Shown: positions 49,467 through 60,038 of the stretch, in pieces | How positions within the stretch are numbered: position 1 is the first letter of the stretch | Layout: each line of letters starts with the position of its first letter | NCBI GenBank assembly: GCA_928212115.1 | Contig: CAKMRJ010005523.1 | Span: 139,261,803 to 139,325,802, forward strand | Length of the DNA stretch: 64,000 bases | DNA from: Lactuca virosa | Taxonomy: Eukaryota; Streptophyta; Magnoliopsida; Asterales; Asteraceae | Direction: 5' to 3' | Made by a program: the position numbers and the translations under genes | Notes under the pieces: model-generated | What the model was told of the DNA's origin: nothing | What the model saw: only the letters and a program-made list of their open reading frames with translations | The model's database searches: none

Positions 49467-49852
49467 TTAGTTCATCTTAGAAGAAACTAACTCATGATCT
49501 TTTTGATTATAGATCACATGAGAGTGATAAATTATAAGATTAGGTTTTGTATCAAAATTCTTTGTGAACCGATCTTTGTTATTATTTGATTGAGTTGAAT
49601 CTTGAATAAGAACATCTTGAATCGCCTTTGGCATGGGTTCATCTTTCATTACACTTCTCCAGTATTCTTTAGGGCCTTCTCTTGCATCATGGAGACTTGC
49701 TAGCTAAACACCAAAAACCAGAAAAATAGTTATAGAAAATTGGAAAAATTCAAGAATTTTGAATAAAATTGCACTCTACATGAACATGAAAATGAATGAA
49801 CCCTTACTAGAATAAGGGAGAAGAAAAACAAACTAGTCGAAAGAGATCTCAT
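49467..49852 (-). CDS. Organ-specific protein S2/P4-like small secreted protein (DUF2775), two exons
   Basis: Exon 1 (49,852-49,808) encodes MRSLSTSLFFFSLIL, the start of a signal peptide, and ends at a GTAAGG donor. Exon 2 (49,703-49,467), after a GTTTAG acceptor, encodes the rest of a 93-residue protein: LASLHDAREGPKEYWRSVMK, DEPMPKAIQDVLIQD, then RFTKNFDTKPNLIIYHSHV and a TAA stop. The KEYWRSVMKDEPMP block and the DFDTKPN-like tail are hallmarks of the organ-specific S2/P4 family, whose biochemical role is unknown to me. The protein is on the short side because it has a single tail repeat. No stop or frameshift is seen, so the gene looks intact. A TATA box lies about 50 bp upstream of the ATG. 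Confidence 0.85.
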
Positions 49853-49902
49853 GTTTTTATGTAGTTGAAGGTTTTAGCGAGTAAAATAAGTATTTATTGG
49901 CA

Positions 49903-49908
49903 TTTATA
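49903..49908 (-). promoter_or_regulatory. TATA box of the S2-like gene
   Basis: The minus strand reads CTATAAATGCC, a good match to plant TATA boxes, 51 bp upstream of the start codon. Confidence 0.6.
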
Positions 49909-50530
49909 GATGGTGTAATTTGGCTGGGCCATAAAAGCTAGTGGGACCCACGTTATCAAACCTATTAAACAAAGTGCAACAACTCAATACAGTATTATTT
50001 TATTTTATTTTTTTTCTTTTTTTATAATTATATTTAGTTGTTTAGAATGATTTTTTAATACTCGTTATAAATTTAAATATATTATTGAGATTATTTTATT
50101 TTTATTTAGATAATGATATAAATTTGTTTTAATTTGACATGTATCATATATATAACATATATTCTACTCAAATTCATTTTTTATATCATTATATAATATG
50201 TTTATTATATTGTTATAAAGTATATTTTTCATACAATATATATGTTGGAATATTAACTTTTATGAATGAACATTAACTTTTATGAGTGTCTGAAGGCAAA
50301 GAAATTTAATAAACTGTATGATATTTTTCAATGAATATAATACCTTAAATATCATTTGAATTAAAAACTAATTACACTTTTTAGTTGTTATAATTCACCG
50401 AGTTCAATGATAAGAACTTTGTAATTTATATCGATACAATATATCATTAAAATACATAATTCACTATTTTTTTTATATCCATATAAATCATAAATGATTT
50501 TATATAAAACTAATATAATAAAATGATATT
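49909..50530. other. AT-rich intergenic stretch
   Basis: Strongly AT-rich with no recognisable feature beyond the upstream flank of the S2-like gene. Confidence 0.5.
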
Positions 50531-50981
50531 TGGGCTGTAAACGAACTGAACGTTCAACGAACTGTTCGTGAACCGTTCGGCGGGAAGTTCGCTTATGTTC
50601 GTTTATTTAATAAATGAACGAACATGAACACAAATTCTCGTTCGTTTAGTTAAACGAACGAACATGAACAATGCTCTCGTTCGTTAATGTTGTTCGTTTA
50701 CATTTGTTTATGTTCATTCATATAAGCTCCTTTTATCTTCATATATGTTTAATTGTGTTTGATTACATTACTATATTATATGTTCATATATGTTTGTTTA
50801 TGTTTGTTCGTTTATGTTCGTTTAGTATGTTCACGAACATAAACGAACGAACATGAACAATGTAATTTGTTAAAATAACGAACATGAACAAGAAAACTCG
50901 TTCGTTTAACCGTTCATGTTCGTTGATTTGTTCGGTTAACTTAAACGAACGAACATGAACAAGCCTCGTTCGGTTCGTTTA
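50531..50981. mobile_element. GAAC-rich inverted-repeat element, split by element C
   Basis: Dense copies of AACGAACATGAAC and its complement GTTCATGTTCGTT fill the stretch, beginning GGGCTGTAAACGAAC. After element C the sequence resumes with GTTTACAACCCTAA (59,888-59,901), the inverted counterpart of that beginning. So C inserted a few bases from the right end of this older element. No coding sequence; the class is unclear, and no clean target duplication was found. Confidence 0.65.
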
Positions 50982-52880
50982 TGTAACATCCCAAAAATTT
51001 AAGCCAAATTTAAACTTTTTCAACCATGAAATCAAATAGTGTTTTACAAAATGTTTTCAAAATATTATTCATCAGAGTGTCCCAGAAATGAGAAATATAA
51101 TCATATGGATGAGGAGCGGTACGGTCAAGCCTTCGCCTTGCCATGATCTCCGGAAGTACCTGAAACAATAAACTGAAACTGTAAGCCCGAGGGCTTAGTG
51201 AGCTACCCCCAAAATACCAATACCATACCGATAATACCATATCAATAACAGATAATCAACAACATGCATATTGGGCCTTCGGCCTGACTGGACCGCCCTG
51301 CAGGGCCTGCAGTCTATCTGGATCTATCCCGAGCCTTCGATATGACTGGACCGCCATACGTGCCTACAGTCTTTCCGGACCGCTCGTAAGGTATGTTGGC
51401 CTTCAGCACAAAGCAGGACCGCCTCAACCCAAACATCAAGCAAATAACCATGTGCACAAGACTACATAAGCTAGCATATACAGACATCAGATATAACTAT
51501 CTCACAGATCATCGATCACAGCAATCTCTCCTAACCAGAGCACCGACCTAAACAGGCCACTAACATCCAATCCTAACGAATCATAAGAGCATAACAACAT
51601 ACTGTTTATCATGTTACCGATCTAACAGATCATAACTACATGTAGCATACTGTAACCAAGATAACAACTAAAAGGGCCGGCCTTGGTGCCTTAGACCCTA
51701 TTGATATAGTGAGGATAACTCACCTTGCTAGTAGCTCGGAATGATACTGTCCACACCTCTCGATATAGCTCCAACCACCTCGCCTGTACCCATAAGTGGT
51801 CCACTCAATAATTACTTAAATTACCAAAATGCCCTTGGGAGGTACAAGACATCCCACAGTCAAGTCAAGTCCCTGGTCAATGGTCAACAGTCCATGTTGA
51901 CCTGTTTGCTGAATATAACTTTCTCTGTCTCGAGTCCCTCTTGATTCCAGAATGTCTCGACTCGAATCGGCGAGTCTCTAGCAGACTCGCCGAGTCGATA
52001 CGCGACTCAGCTTGGAAGTCCAATCTGACTCGCCGGGTCATTTCCCAGACCTCGCCGAGTCCAAGCGGGACTAATCTGGAAAAAACCTTACCCGACTCGC
52101 CGAGTCACCTTCCAAACTCGCCGAGTCCATACGCATACTCTCATGATCAAGCGATTCTGAACTACCCCTTTGATCCAAACAGTAGATCTAGGTCCCTAGA
52201 GTGCATTAGCAACGTAAAGTTGCTACCTTTACGTATTTGCATGACTTAAAATCCACATCTAAGCTTTGAATGGGACTTTACTCATAAACAAGGGTTCCTT
52301 CATGACCCTATTAAGAACTTTATGGACTTAGGACTTAAAAAGAGGTTCAGATCTGAGGTTTCAACTTCAGATCTAGCTCCCATACCAAAAATCCCTTCAT
52401 GAATAGCTAAAGAAAGCCCTAATCTTCACATATGAAAGATTCTAGAAGAAAAGAGGTCAAGGTGACAGCTTGATACCTCCAAAACGTGCCCAAGCTGAAG
52501 TAGACTCTGGATCCACACAAAATCCTTGATGCTAGCCTCTTGATCTACAAGTTTCCTTCACAAAATCACTTCCCAAAGCTCCAAAACACTCTCCAAGCTC
52601 ACACTCACGGAAATTAGGGTTTCTGGCTCTTAAGGGGTGATAGAGGACAGTGGGAGGCGCTAATGGTCCAATATATAGGGTGCAAAAACCCTGAAATTTA
52701 GGGTTTCCTCTGTCAGCTCCTACTCGTCGAGTCCCCCAAGCCGACTCGCCGAGTCACTCATTAAATGACGTGTCCTGACCCGCTGCTACTCGACGAGTCA
52801 CAGCGTCAACTCGTCGAGTAGACCTTAAAACATGAAATCTAAATGGAATAATAATGATACCTGACGGTTGGGGTGTTACA
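50982..52880 (-). repeat. Element C 3' LTR
   Basis: Sense start TGTAACACCCCAACC at 52,880, sense end TTTTTGGGATGTTACA at 50,982. ACTCG(C/T)CGAGT clusters lie at 51,957-52,130 and 52,720-52,820, flanking a TATATATT box near 52,670. The ACGTAAAG/CTTTACGT hairpin is at 52,212-52,234. Donor-like AAG/GTGAGTT is at 51,723 and acceptor-like TTTCAG/GTAC at 51,160, giving 564 nt between them. Confidence 0.92.
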
Positions 52881-52894
52881 ATTCTCCCCCACTT
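52881..52894 (-). other. Polypurine tract of element C
   Basis: AAGTGGGGGAGAAT on the minus strand directly abuts the 3' LTR, the plus-strand primer site. Confidence 0.85.
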
Positions 52895-52939
52895 AACTTA
52901 GACTTCGTCCTCGAAGTCTGCTGTAGCGAATAACTCCGG

Positions 52940-54130
52940 TTAAAGCTCCCGCATCTCAGCCTCCGACTCCCATGTCCACTCGGATCCCCTCCGATGCTCC
53001 CATTGTATCTTCACCAACGGAACCTTCTTATTGCGCAGGACTTTCACTTTCCTTTCCAAAACGGCAACCGGCCTCTCAATATAATTCAGGCGCTCATCAA
53101 CATGAATGTCATCCAGTGGCACCACTGCCTCTGGGTCCATAATGCACTTTCGCAATTGCGAAACGTGAAAGGTGTTGTGAATCCGGCTGAGCTCATCTGG
53201 TAATTCCAGCATGTACGCCACTTTACCAATCCTGGCGATGACCCTAAACGGCCCAATATAGCGGGGACCCAACTTTCCCCTTTTTCTGAAGCGAATCACG
53301 CCCTTCTAGGGTGACACCTTCAAGAGTACCATGTCACCAACCTGAAACTCCAAATCTGATCGGCGTCTATCAGCGTAACTCTTTTGTCGACTCTGGGTGG
53401 TCTGTAGTCGCTGTCTAATCTGCTGGATCTTTTCGGTAGTCTGCAAAACTACCTTCGTCCGACCCAACACTCTGTGTCCAACCTCACCCCAACAAATCGG
53501 GGTTCTACATTTCTGACCATACAACAGCTCAAAAGGCGGGGCGCCTATACTGGAATAATAGCTGTTGTTGTAAGCAAACTCTGCAAGAAGTAGATGGGAA
53601 TCCCAACTCCCTCGGAAGTCGATAGCACACGCCCTCAGCATATCCTCGAGGGTCTGAATGGTCCGCTCACTCTGGCCGTCGGTCTGAGGATGAAACGATG
53701 TACTAAAGTGCAGGCGCTTACCCAGTTCCTCATGGAACTTCTGCCAGAAACGGGAGGTAAACCTGACATCCCGGTCAGAAACGATGGAGACCGGAACCCC
53801 ATGGCGAGAGACAATCTCGCGGACGTACATGTTGGCCAATTTCTCGACCGACGAACTCTCCCGAATAGCCAAGAAATTGGCACTCTTGGTCAACCGATCC
53901 ACGATGACCCATATAGCATCGAACCCCTTTGCCGTCCTCGGCAGCTTCGTAATGAAGTCCATCGTGATCTACTCCCATTTCCACATGGGAATTTATAGAG
54001 GCTGCATCTTACCATGCGGCCTCTGGTGCTCGGTCTTGACCATCCTACAGGTCAAGCACCTCTCGACATACCAAGCGATTTCTCGCTTCATACATGGCCA
54101 CCAGTAACTCAAACTCAGATCGTGGTACAT
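52940..54130 (-). pseudogene. Element C integrase with C-terminal chromodomain
   Basis: The minus strand encodes the DDE catalytic core (MDFITKLPRTAKGFDAIWV with the first Asp in VDRLTKSAN; second Asp in VSDRDVRFTSRFW; Glu in TLEDMLRA), the GPY/F-type region (KLGPRYIGPFRVIARIGKVA, YMLELPDEL, HNTFHVSQLRK) and a chromodomain-like end (ERPVAVLERKVKVLRNKKVP, then IQWEHRRGSEWTWE). Breaks: a stop just before MDF (about 53,970), Trp to stop at about 53,308, and a stop at 52,940 shortly before the usual C-terminus. The chromodomain identifies a chromovirus; in this group it guides insertion to certain chromatin. Confidence 0.88.
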
Positions 54131-55787
54131 CTTGGTGGCCCCGGGTGTATAGAAAAACGAGACTTATGAGCCTCCTCCATCACTGTCTGCCTGACCCCAC
54201 CAGACATCGGAACCCAAACCCGACCGTATCGGGTCAATAATCCACGGCTATCCTGAACAAACCGGGCGCTCTCTCCCTTGATCTTTTCCAACTTCCAGTT
54301 CTCTGGCCGCATGCCCTCAACCTGGGCATCTCTAATCAAGCTCACAAGCGGGTAATCCACCGCTATCCTCATGCACCTTGCTGGGGTAGAAGACCCAGCT
54401 GACTTACGGCTCAAAGCGTCCGCAACCACATTCGCTTTACCGGGGTGGTAAAGGATCTCGCAGTCGTAGTCCTTGACTACATCCAGCCACCTGCGCTGCC
54501 TCATGTTCAGGTTTGGCTGATCCATGATGTGCCTCAAACTCTTGTGATCCGTGTATATGGTACAACGGACCCCATATAGGTAATGCCTCCAAATATTGAG
54601 AGCGAATACCATCGCTCCCAATTCCAGATCGTGCGTAGGGTATCTCGTCTCGTGCGGCTTCAGCTGCCGCGATGCATAGGCTATCACTCGTCCTCTCCGC
54701 ATGAGGACTGCCCCCAAACATGTGATGGATGCATCACAGAATACTACAAAATCCTCAACTCCCTCGGGGAGTGTCAACACTGGCGCCTCGCATAAACACT
54801 GTCGGAGGGTCTCAAACGCCCTCTGCTGCTCAGGGCCCCACCGGAAGTCCACCCCCTTCCTCGTTAGACGAGTGAGGGGTACTGCAATCTTGGAGAAATC
54901 TCGAATGAATCTCCGGTAGTGCCCTGCTAATCCCAAGAAGCTCCTGATATCTGAGGGAGATTTCGGAATCTTCCACTGCATAACCGCCTCAACTTTTGGC
55001 CGGATCGACCAAAATCCCCTCCTGGTTAATGAGGTGCCTAAGGAACTGGACCTCTCGCAACCAAAACTCACACTTAGAGAACTTGGCATAAAGCCGTTCT
55101 CGCCTCAAAACTCCCAATAGGTCCCTACGGTGCTCCTCGTCCTGCTCTCGGGTCTTGGAATACACCAAGATATCATCTATGAACATAATGACCGAGCGAT
55201 CAAGCATCGGTCTGCAGACCCGATTCATCAAATCCATGAACACTGCCGGCGCGTTGGTGAGCCCAAACGGCATCACCACGAACTCGTAATGACCATAACA
55301 AGTCTGAAACACAGTCTTCTCCACGTCTTCCTCTCTCACTCTGACTTTGGTGATATCCGGATCTCAAATCGATCTTGGAAAACCAAGATGCACCCTGCAA
55401 CTGATCGAAAAGATCATCTATCCTCGGGAGTGGATAACGGTTTTTCACCGTTAACTTGTTCAACTCCCTATAATCAATGCACATCCGGTGCGACCCGTCC
55501 TTCTTCCTGACAAAAAGGATCGATGCTCCCCATGGAGAGCTACTTGGACGAATAAACTGCTTACCCAGCAGCTCCTGCAACTGAGATGACAACTCCTGCA
55601 TCTCTGGCGGTGCCAAACGGTACGGCGCCTTAGCGATAGGGGCCGCACCGGGCACTAGATCAATCCTGAACTCCACCTGCCTCTCCGGAGGCACTCCAGG
55701 TAACTCCTCCGGAAACACGTCAGCAAACTCTTTAACCACCGGAACCTTTGAAACTAAAGTCTGATCTCTGACCCGCGTATCCACCAC
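54131..55787 (-). pseudogene. Element C reverse transcriptase and RNase H
   Basis: Order on the minus strand: linker EFADVFPEELPGVPPERQ, RT fingers/palm (FVRKKDGSHRMCIDYRELNK, IDDLFDQLQGASWFSKIDL), VMPFGLTNAPAVF, catalytic FIDDILVYSK, RT connection (SFLGLAGHYRRFIRDFS), RNase H (FCDASITCLGAVLMRRG, TIYTDHKSLRHIMDQPN, DALSRK) and the start of the zinc-binding integrase domain. One-base frameshifts occur near 55,345 (after SGYHQ), near 54,995 and near 54,140. The catalytic residues themselves are present. Confidence 0.9.
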
Positions 55788-56230
55788 GTATGCTAAATAA
55801 CCGGCACACCCGTGCTGAATATACTGTCGAGCCCTGGCTGCCGAACAAAACCCTGATCCTACTCTGGTGCCCTCACCATATACTACCAGTTCTCCCCCAC
55901 TTGGGGTTCAAACTACTACTCGCTGTCCCTCACAATCGATCATGGCGCCAAATCGACTGAGCCAATCCATCCCCACGATCACACATACTTCCCCCATGGG
56001 AATAGGAATCAAATCTATCCGGAAGGATACCCCGAAAATCTCCAACTCACATCCCCGGTAGACCGAAGAAGCAGAAACCCCGTGTTCGTTGGCGATAGAA
56101 ACTCACAACGGACACTCAAGCTCATCTACCGGCACACTGAACCCCCTACTGAAGGTCTGAGATACAAACGACCGACTCGCCCCCGATTCGAATAAAACCA
56201 ATGCAGGCAAAAAGTTTACTAAGAACATAC
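55788..56230 (-). pseudogene. Element C protease with altered active site
   Basis: The retropepsin-like domain reads FLVNFLPALVLFESGASR where element B has DSG: the catalytic Asp has become Glu (GAC to GAA). The following SFVSQTFSRGFSVPVDELEC and RTPSGGELVV-like parts are otherwise as in B. An aspartic protease with Glu at this position would not be expected to work. Confidence 0.85.
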
Positions 56231-56297
56231 CTAAACATAGGTACAACAGATAAGCATAACACACATATGATAACTGAAATAGAGAATATAAACATAC
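56231..56297 (-). other. Putative 67-nt gag/protease intron of element C
   Basis: Donor GTATGTTTAT at 56,297 and acceptor CTATGTTTAG ending 56,231 on the minus strand; splicing keeps gag and protease in one frame. It matches the interval in element B in position, length and phase. Confidence 0.6.
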
Positions 56298-57241
56298 CAG
56301 CAACCACATCCGGTGCTGCCTTGGCCTCCTCGGCCGTGAGCTGGAAGGCACGCCCCTGAGCCTTCGGAGGCTCCATCTTGACTGGCCTCCCATTCGCAAT
56401 CCTCAACGTAGCTGGTGCGGGAATCTGCGCCGGCTTGGCGGCGAGCTGCGGACAGTTGGTCTTCACATGACCAACCTGATGACAGTGATAACATATCCTC
56501 ATATTTGTCAGAGGGGCGGACTTGCGACAATCCCTGGCATAGTGCCCCTCCTTGCCACATTTGTGGCAACCACCATCTGCTCGAAAAACTCCAGAATGAC
56601 CCCTGCCACACTTTCCACAAGTGTGGCTCTGCTGACCTTCGGTCCTAGTATCAGCGGTCTTAGACCTCTTAGGTGCCGGCTGAAGCTGTGTCGGAATCTG
56701 ACGCTGCTCCTTCAACTGCAGCTCTATCTCTAACTCACGCCGCCTCGCGGCTTCCTGAAGATCCAGAAGAGTATCACAACGTTGCGTAGCAACAAACTGA
56801 CGGATATCTGTCTTGAGCATACTCAGATAACGGGTCATCTGAGATTGCTCGGAAGCAAACTCCGGGCAGAACATAGCCCTCTCGGTGAACATGCAGGTGA
56901 TCTCCATCACCGACTCTCCATCCTGTCCCGGTACTGGAAAGCCCCGCTGGCTCCTCCTCCACCCCCTGCCGCTGTTACAGCCGACGTGGCTGCAGCGGCA
57001 TCCGTCTCTGCTAAGGCTGCATAACGCTCATCAAATTACTCGACCATAGCGGTCTTGATCGACCCAAACATCTCTGGTAGTTGCGCTCGAAACGCAGCAG
57101 CAATCTCATCATGCAAGATCTCCCGAATCCTGGCATCCAACTCCTCTGTCCCTATCTGCACCATGGGCTCAGGTGCTATAGGCTCATTCAGGCCTCCGCC
57201 CCTGATCCTGATCCGGTCTTAAAGCGTCTCGTCATCACCAT
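56298..57241 (-). pseudogene. Element C gag with deleted capsid core
   Basis: The ATG at 57,241 follows a TATTTTCAG run as in B. One base is missing in the early Gly/Ser stretch (about 57,200), shifting the frame. Relative to B, 301 bp are absent at about 56,927, which removes most of the capsid core (from the FDGTH region to RQDGE). The downstream half is readable: MEITCMFTERAMFCPEF, KTDIRQFVATQRCDTLLD, and zinc knuckles CGKCGRGHSG, CHKCGKEGHYARDC and CYHCHQVGHVKTNC, better preserved than in B. Confidence 0.88.
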
Positions 57242-57975
57242 ACTGAAAATATGCCCAAGACGTCAGATAAACAACATAATACCGGGAGACCAATTCCCAC
57301 AAACACTAGGGGTTGTGACTTCCTTGCTACGCATATGGGTCCTGTGCTTTCAGTAGTACGGGCCCATACTACCTTCCACACCTACCCATATTTTTATCAA
57401 GTATCACCACAACGCCCTAACAATAGACATCAACATAGTAAGCGCTAAACCCTCACTCCTAGAGGAATGTGAAACTATCTCATAACTGGCCTCACGGCTC
57501 TCTCGACCCATCCATCCATGAAACTTCCACCAACCCTGCAGCATTAGTGTATGCTAGCCACACATAACGCTGGACCCGATAGACTTTCGAATATCCAATC
57601 CTACCCTAAGGTCGAATCAAACATTCTCGGGTTATAAGATCTTGATTATGCACAGCCGTGATGCATACACTAAACAACTACAGTAATGATGTCAATTCCA
57701 TATAAAAGAAACCCTAGGCTAGTAGGCATCATATAATCAGGCAAGTCTATCATGCATTTCCTGAAGATCCCTAGCCTAGCACTAGCATGTTGTTCTAACA
57801 GATCATAATATCAAATAACTGTATGGTATTTTGGGGTCTACTTACTGGCTCCGGCTGATCGTACACTCTGCATCCTCCATCCCTTATTTTGAAAACCATT
57901 TTAGAATTTATTCAAAAAATTTCCTTGATTTGAGACTGGATTCACACGAGTGTTCCTCCAATTCACTCAAACCAA
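57242..57975 (-). other. Untranslated leader of element C
   Basis: No long frame; nearly identical to the leader of element B. Confidence 0.7.
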
Positions 57976-57988
57976 GGCTCTGATACCA
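57976..57988 (-). other. Primer-binding site of element C
   Basis: TGGTATCAGAGCC on the minus strand, complementary to initiator tRNA-Met, three bases from the 5' LTR. Confidence 0.9.
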
Positions 57989-57991
57989 ACT

Positions 57992-59887
57992 TGTAACATC
58001 CTAAAAATTTAAGCCAAATTTAAACTTTTTCAACCATGAAATCAAATAGTGTTTTACAAAATGTTTTCAAAATATTATTCATCAGAGTGACCCAGAAATG
58101 AGAAATATAATCATATGGATGAGGACCGGTACAGTCAAGCCTTCGCCTTGCCATGATCTCCGGAAGTACCTGAAACAATAAACTGAAACTGTAAGCCCGA
58201 GGGCTTAGTGAGCTACCCCCAAAATACCAATACCATACCGATAATACCATATCAATAACAGATAATCAACAACATGCATACTGGGCCTTCGGCCTGACTG
58301 GACCGCCCTGCAGGGCCTGCAGTCTATCTGGATCTATCCCGAGCCTTCGGTATGACTGGACCGCCATACGGGCCTACAGTCTTTCCGGACCGCTCGTAGG
58401 GTATGTTGGCCTTCAGCACAAAGCAGGACCGCCTCAACCCAAACATCAAGCAAATAACCATGTGCACAAGACTACATAAGCTAGCATATACAGATATCAG
58501 ATATAACTATCTCACAGATCATCGATCACAACAATCTCTCCTAACCAGAGCACCGACCTAAACAGGCCACTAACATCCAATCCTAACGAATCATAAGAGC
58601 ATAACAACATACTGTCTATCCTGTTACCGATCTAACAGATCATAACCACATGTAGCATACTGTAACCAAGATAACAACTAAAAGGGCCGGCCTTGGTGCC
58701 TTAGACCCTATTGATATAGTGAGGATAACTCACCTTGCTAGTAGCTCGGAATGATATTGTCCACACCTCTCGATATAGCTCCAACCACCTCGCCTGTACC
58801 CATAAGTGGTCCACTCAATAATTACTTAAATTACCAAAATGCCCTTGGGAGGTACAAGACATCCCACAGTCAAGTCAAGTCCCTGGTCAATGGTCAACAG
58901 TCCATGTTGACATGTTTGCTGAATATAACTTTCTCTGTCTCGAGTCCCTCCTGATTCCAGAATTTCTCGACTCGACTCGCCGAGTCTCTAGCAGACTCGC
59001 CGAGTCGATACGCGACTCAGCTTGGAAGTCCAATCTGACTCGCCTGGTCATTTCCCAGACCTCGCCGAGTCCAAGCGGGACTAATCTGGACAAAACCCTA
59101 CCCGACTCGCCGAGTCACCTTCCAAACTCGTCGAGTCCATACGCATACTCTCATGATCAAGCGATTCTGAACTACCCCTTTGATCCAAACAGTAGATCTA
59201 GGTCCCTAGAGTGCATTAGCAACGTAAAGTTGCTACCTTTACGTATTTGCATGACTTAAAATCCACATCTAAGCTTTGAATGGGACTTTACTCATAAACA
59301 AGGGTTCCTTCATGACCCTATTAAGAACTTTATGGACTTAGGACTTAAAAGAGGTTCAGATCTGAGGTTTCAACTTCAGATCTAGCTACCATACCATAAT
59401 CCCTTCATGAATAGCTAAAGAAAGCCCTAATCTTCACATATGAAAGATTCTAGAAGAAAAGAGGTCAAGGTGACAGCTTGATACCTCCAAAACGTGCCCA
59501 AGCTGAAGTAGACTCTGGATCCACACGAAATCCTTGATGGTAGCCTCTTGATCTACAAGTTTCCTTCACAAAGTCACTTCCCAAAGCTCCAAAACACTCT
59601 CCAAGCTCACACTCACGGAAATTAGGGTTTCTGGCTCTTAAGGGGTGATAGAGGACAGTGGGAGGCGCTAATGGTCCAATATATAGGGTGCAAAAACCCT
59701 AAAATTTAGGTTTCCTCTGCCAGCTCCTACTCGTCGAGTCCCCCAAGCCGACTCGCCGAGTCACTCATTAAATGACGTGTCCTGACCCGCTGCTACTCGA
59801 CGAGTCACAGCGTCAACTCGTCGAGTAGACCTTAAAACATGAAATCTAAATGGAATAATAATGATACCTGACGGTTGGGGTGTTACA
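57992..59887 (-). repeat. Element C 5' LTR
   Basis: About 98% identical to the 3' LTR. Donor-like AAG/GTGAGTT at 58,733 and acceptor-like TTTCAG/GTAC at 58,170 (564 nt), TATA-like box near 59,683, hairpin ACGTAAAG/CTTTACGT at 59,222-59,244, palindrome clusters at 58,970-59,140 and 59,730-59,830. Confidence 0.92.
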
Positions 59888-59901
59888 GTTTACAACCCTA
59901 A

Positions 59902-60038
59902 TAATAATCACAGACCTCTAAGACTACTGGATGTGGGCAACTAGCTAAAAGATGTTATCATACCCAAAAGTGGTCACCTCACATGACATGTCACCTTATG
60001 GTGTTCGACCACCGAGTGAGGAAATGAACAACATGTTA
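59902..60038. other. Intergenic spacer
   Basis: Short flank to the right of the split GAAC element; nothing recognised. The last three bases (TTA) are the target duplication of the next MITE. Confidence 0.5.

Larger units (their letters stand above)
50982..59887 (-). mobile_element. Gypsy (Tekay/Del-like chromovirus) element C, structurally complete but coding-dead
   Basis: The 8.9-kb element has two LTRs (50,982-52,880 and 57,992-59,887), PPT, integrase with chromodomain, RNase H, RT, protease, gag and PBS in the normal minus-strand order. It is flanked by the duplication GTTTA (50,977-50,981 and 59,888-59,892). By eye I count about 30 differences between the LTRs, near 1.7%, so the insertion is recent (of the order of half a million years at commonly used plant LTR rates). 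Yet gag, protease, RT and integrase all carry disabling changes. Confidence 0.92.

Noticed and set aside
53594..53998. Plus-strand frame opposite integrase (and similar ones at 55,130-55,510 and 16,590-17,210)
   Set aside because: Antisense shadows of integrase, RT and gag; no independent motifs.
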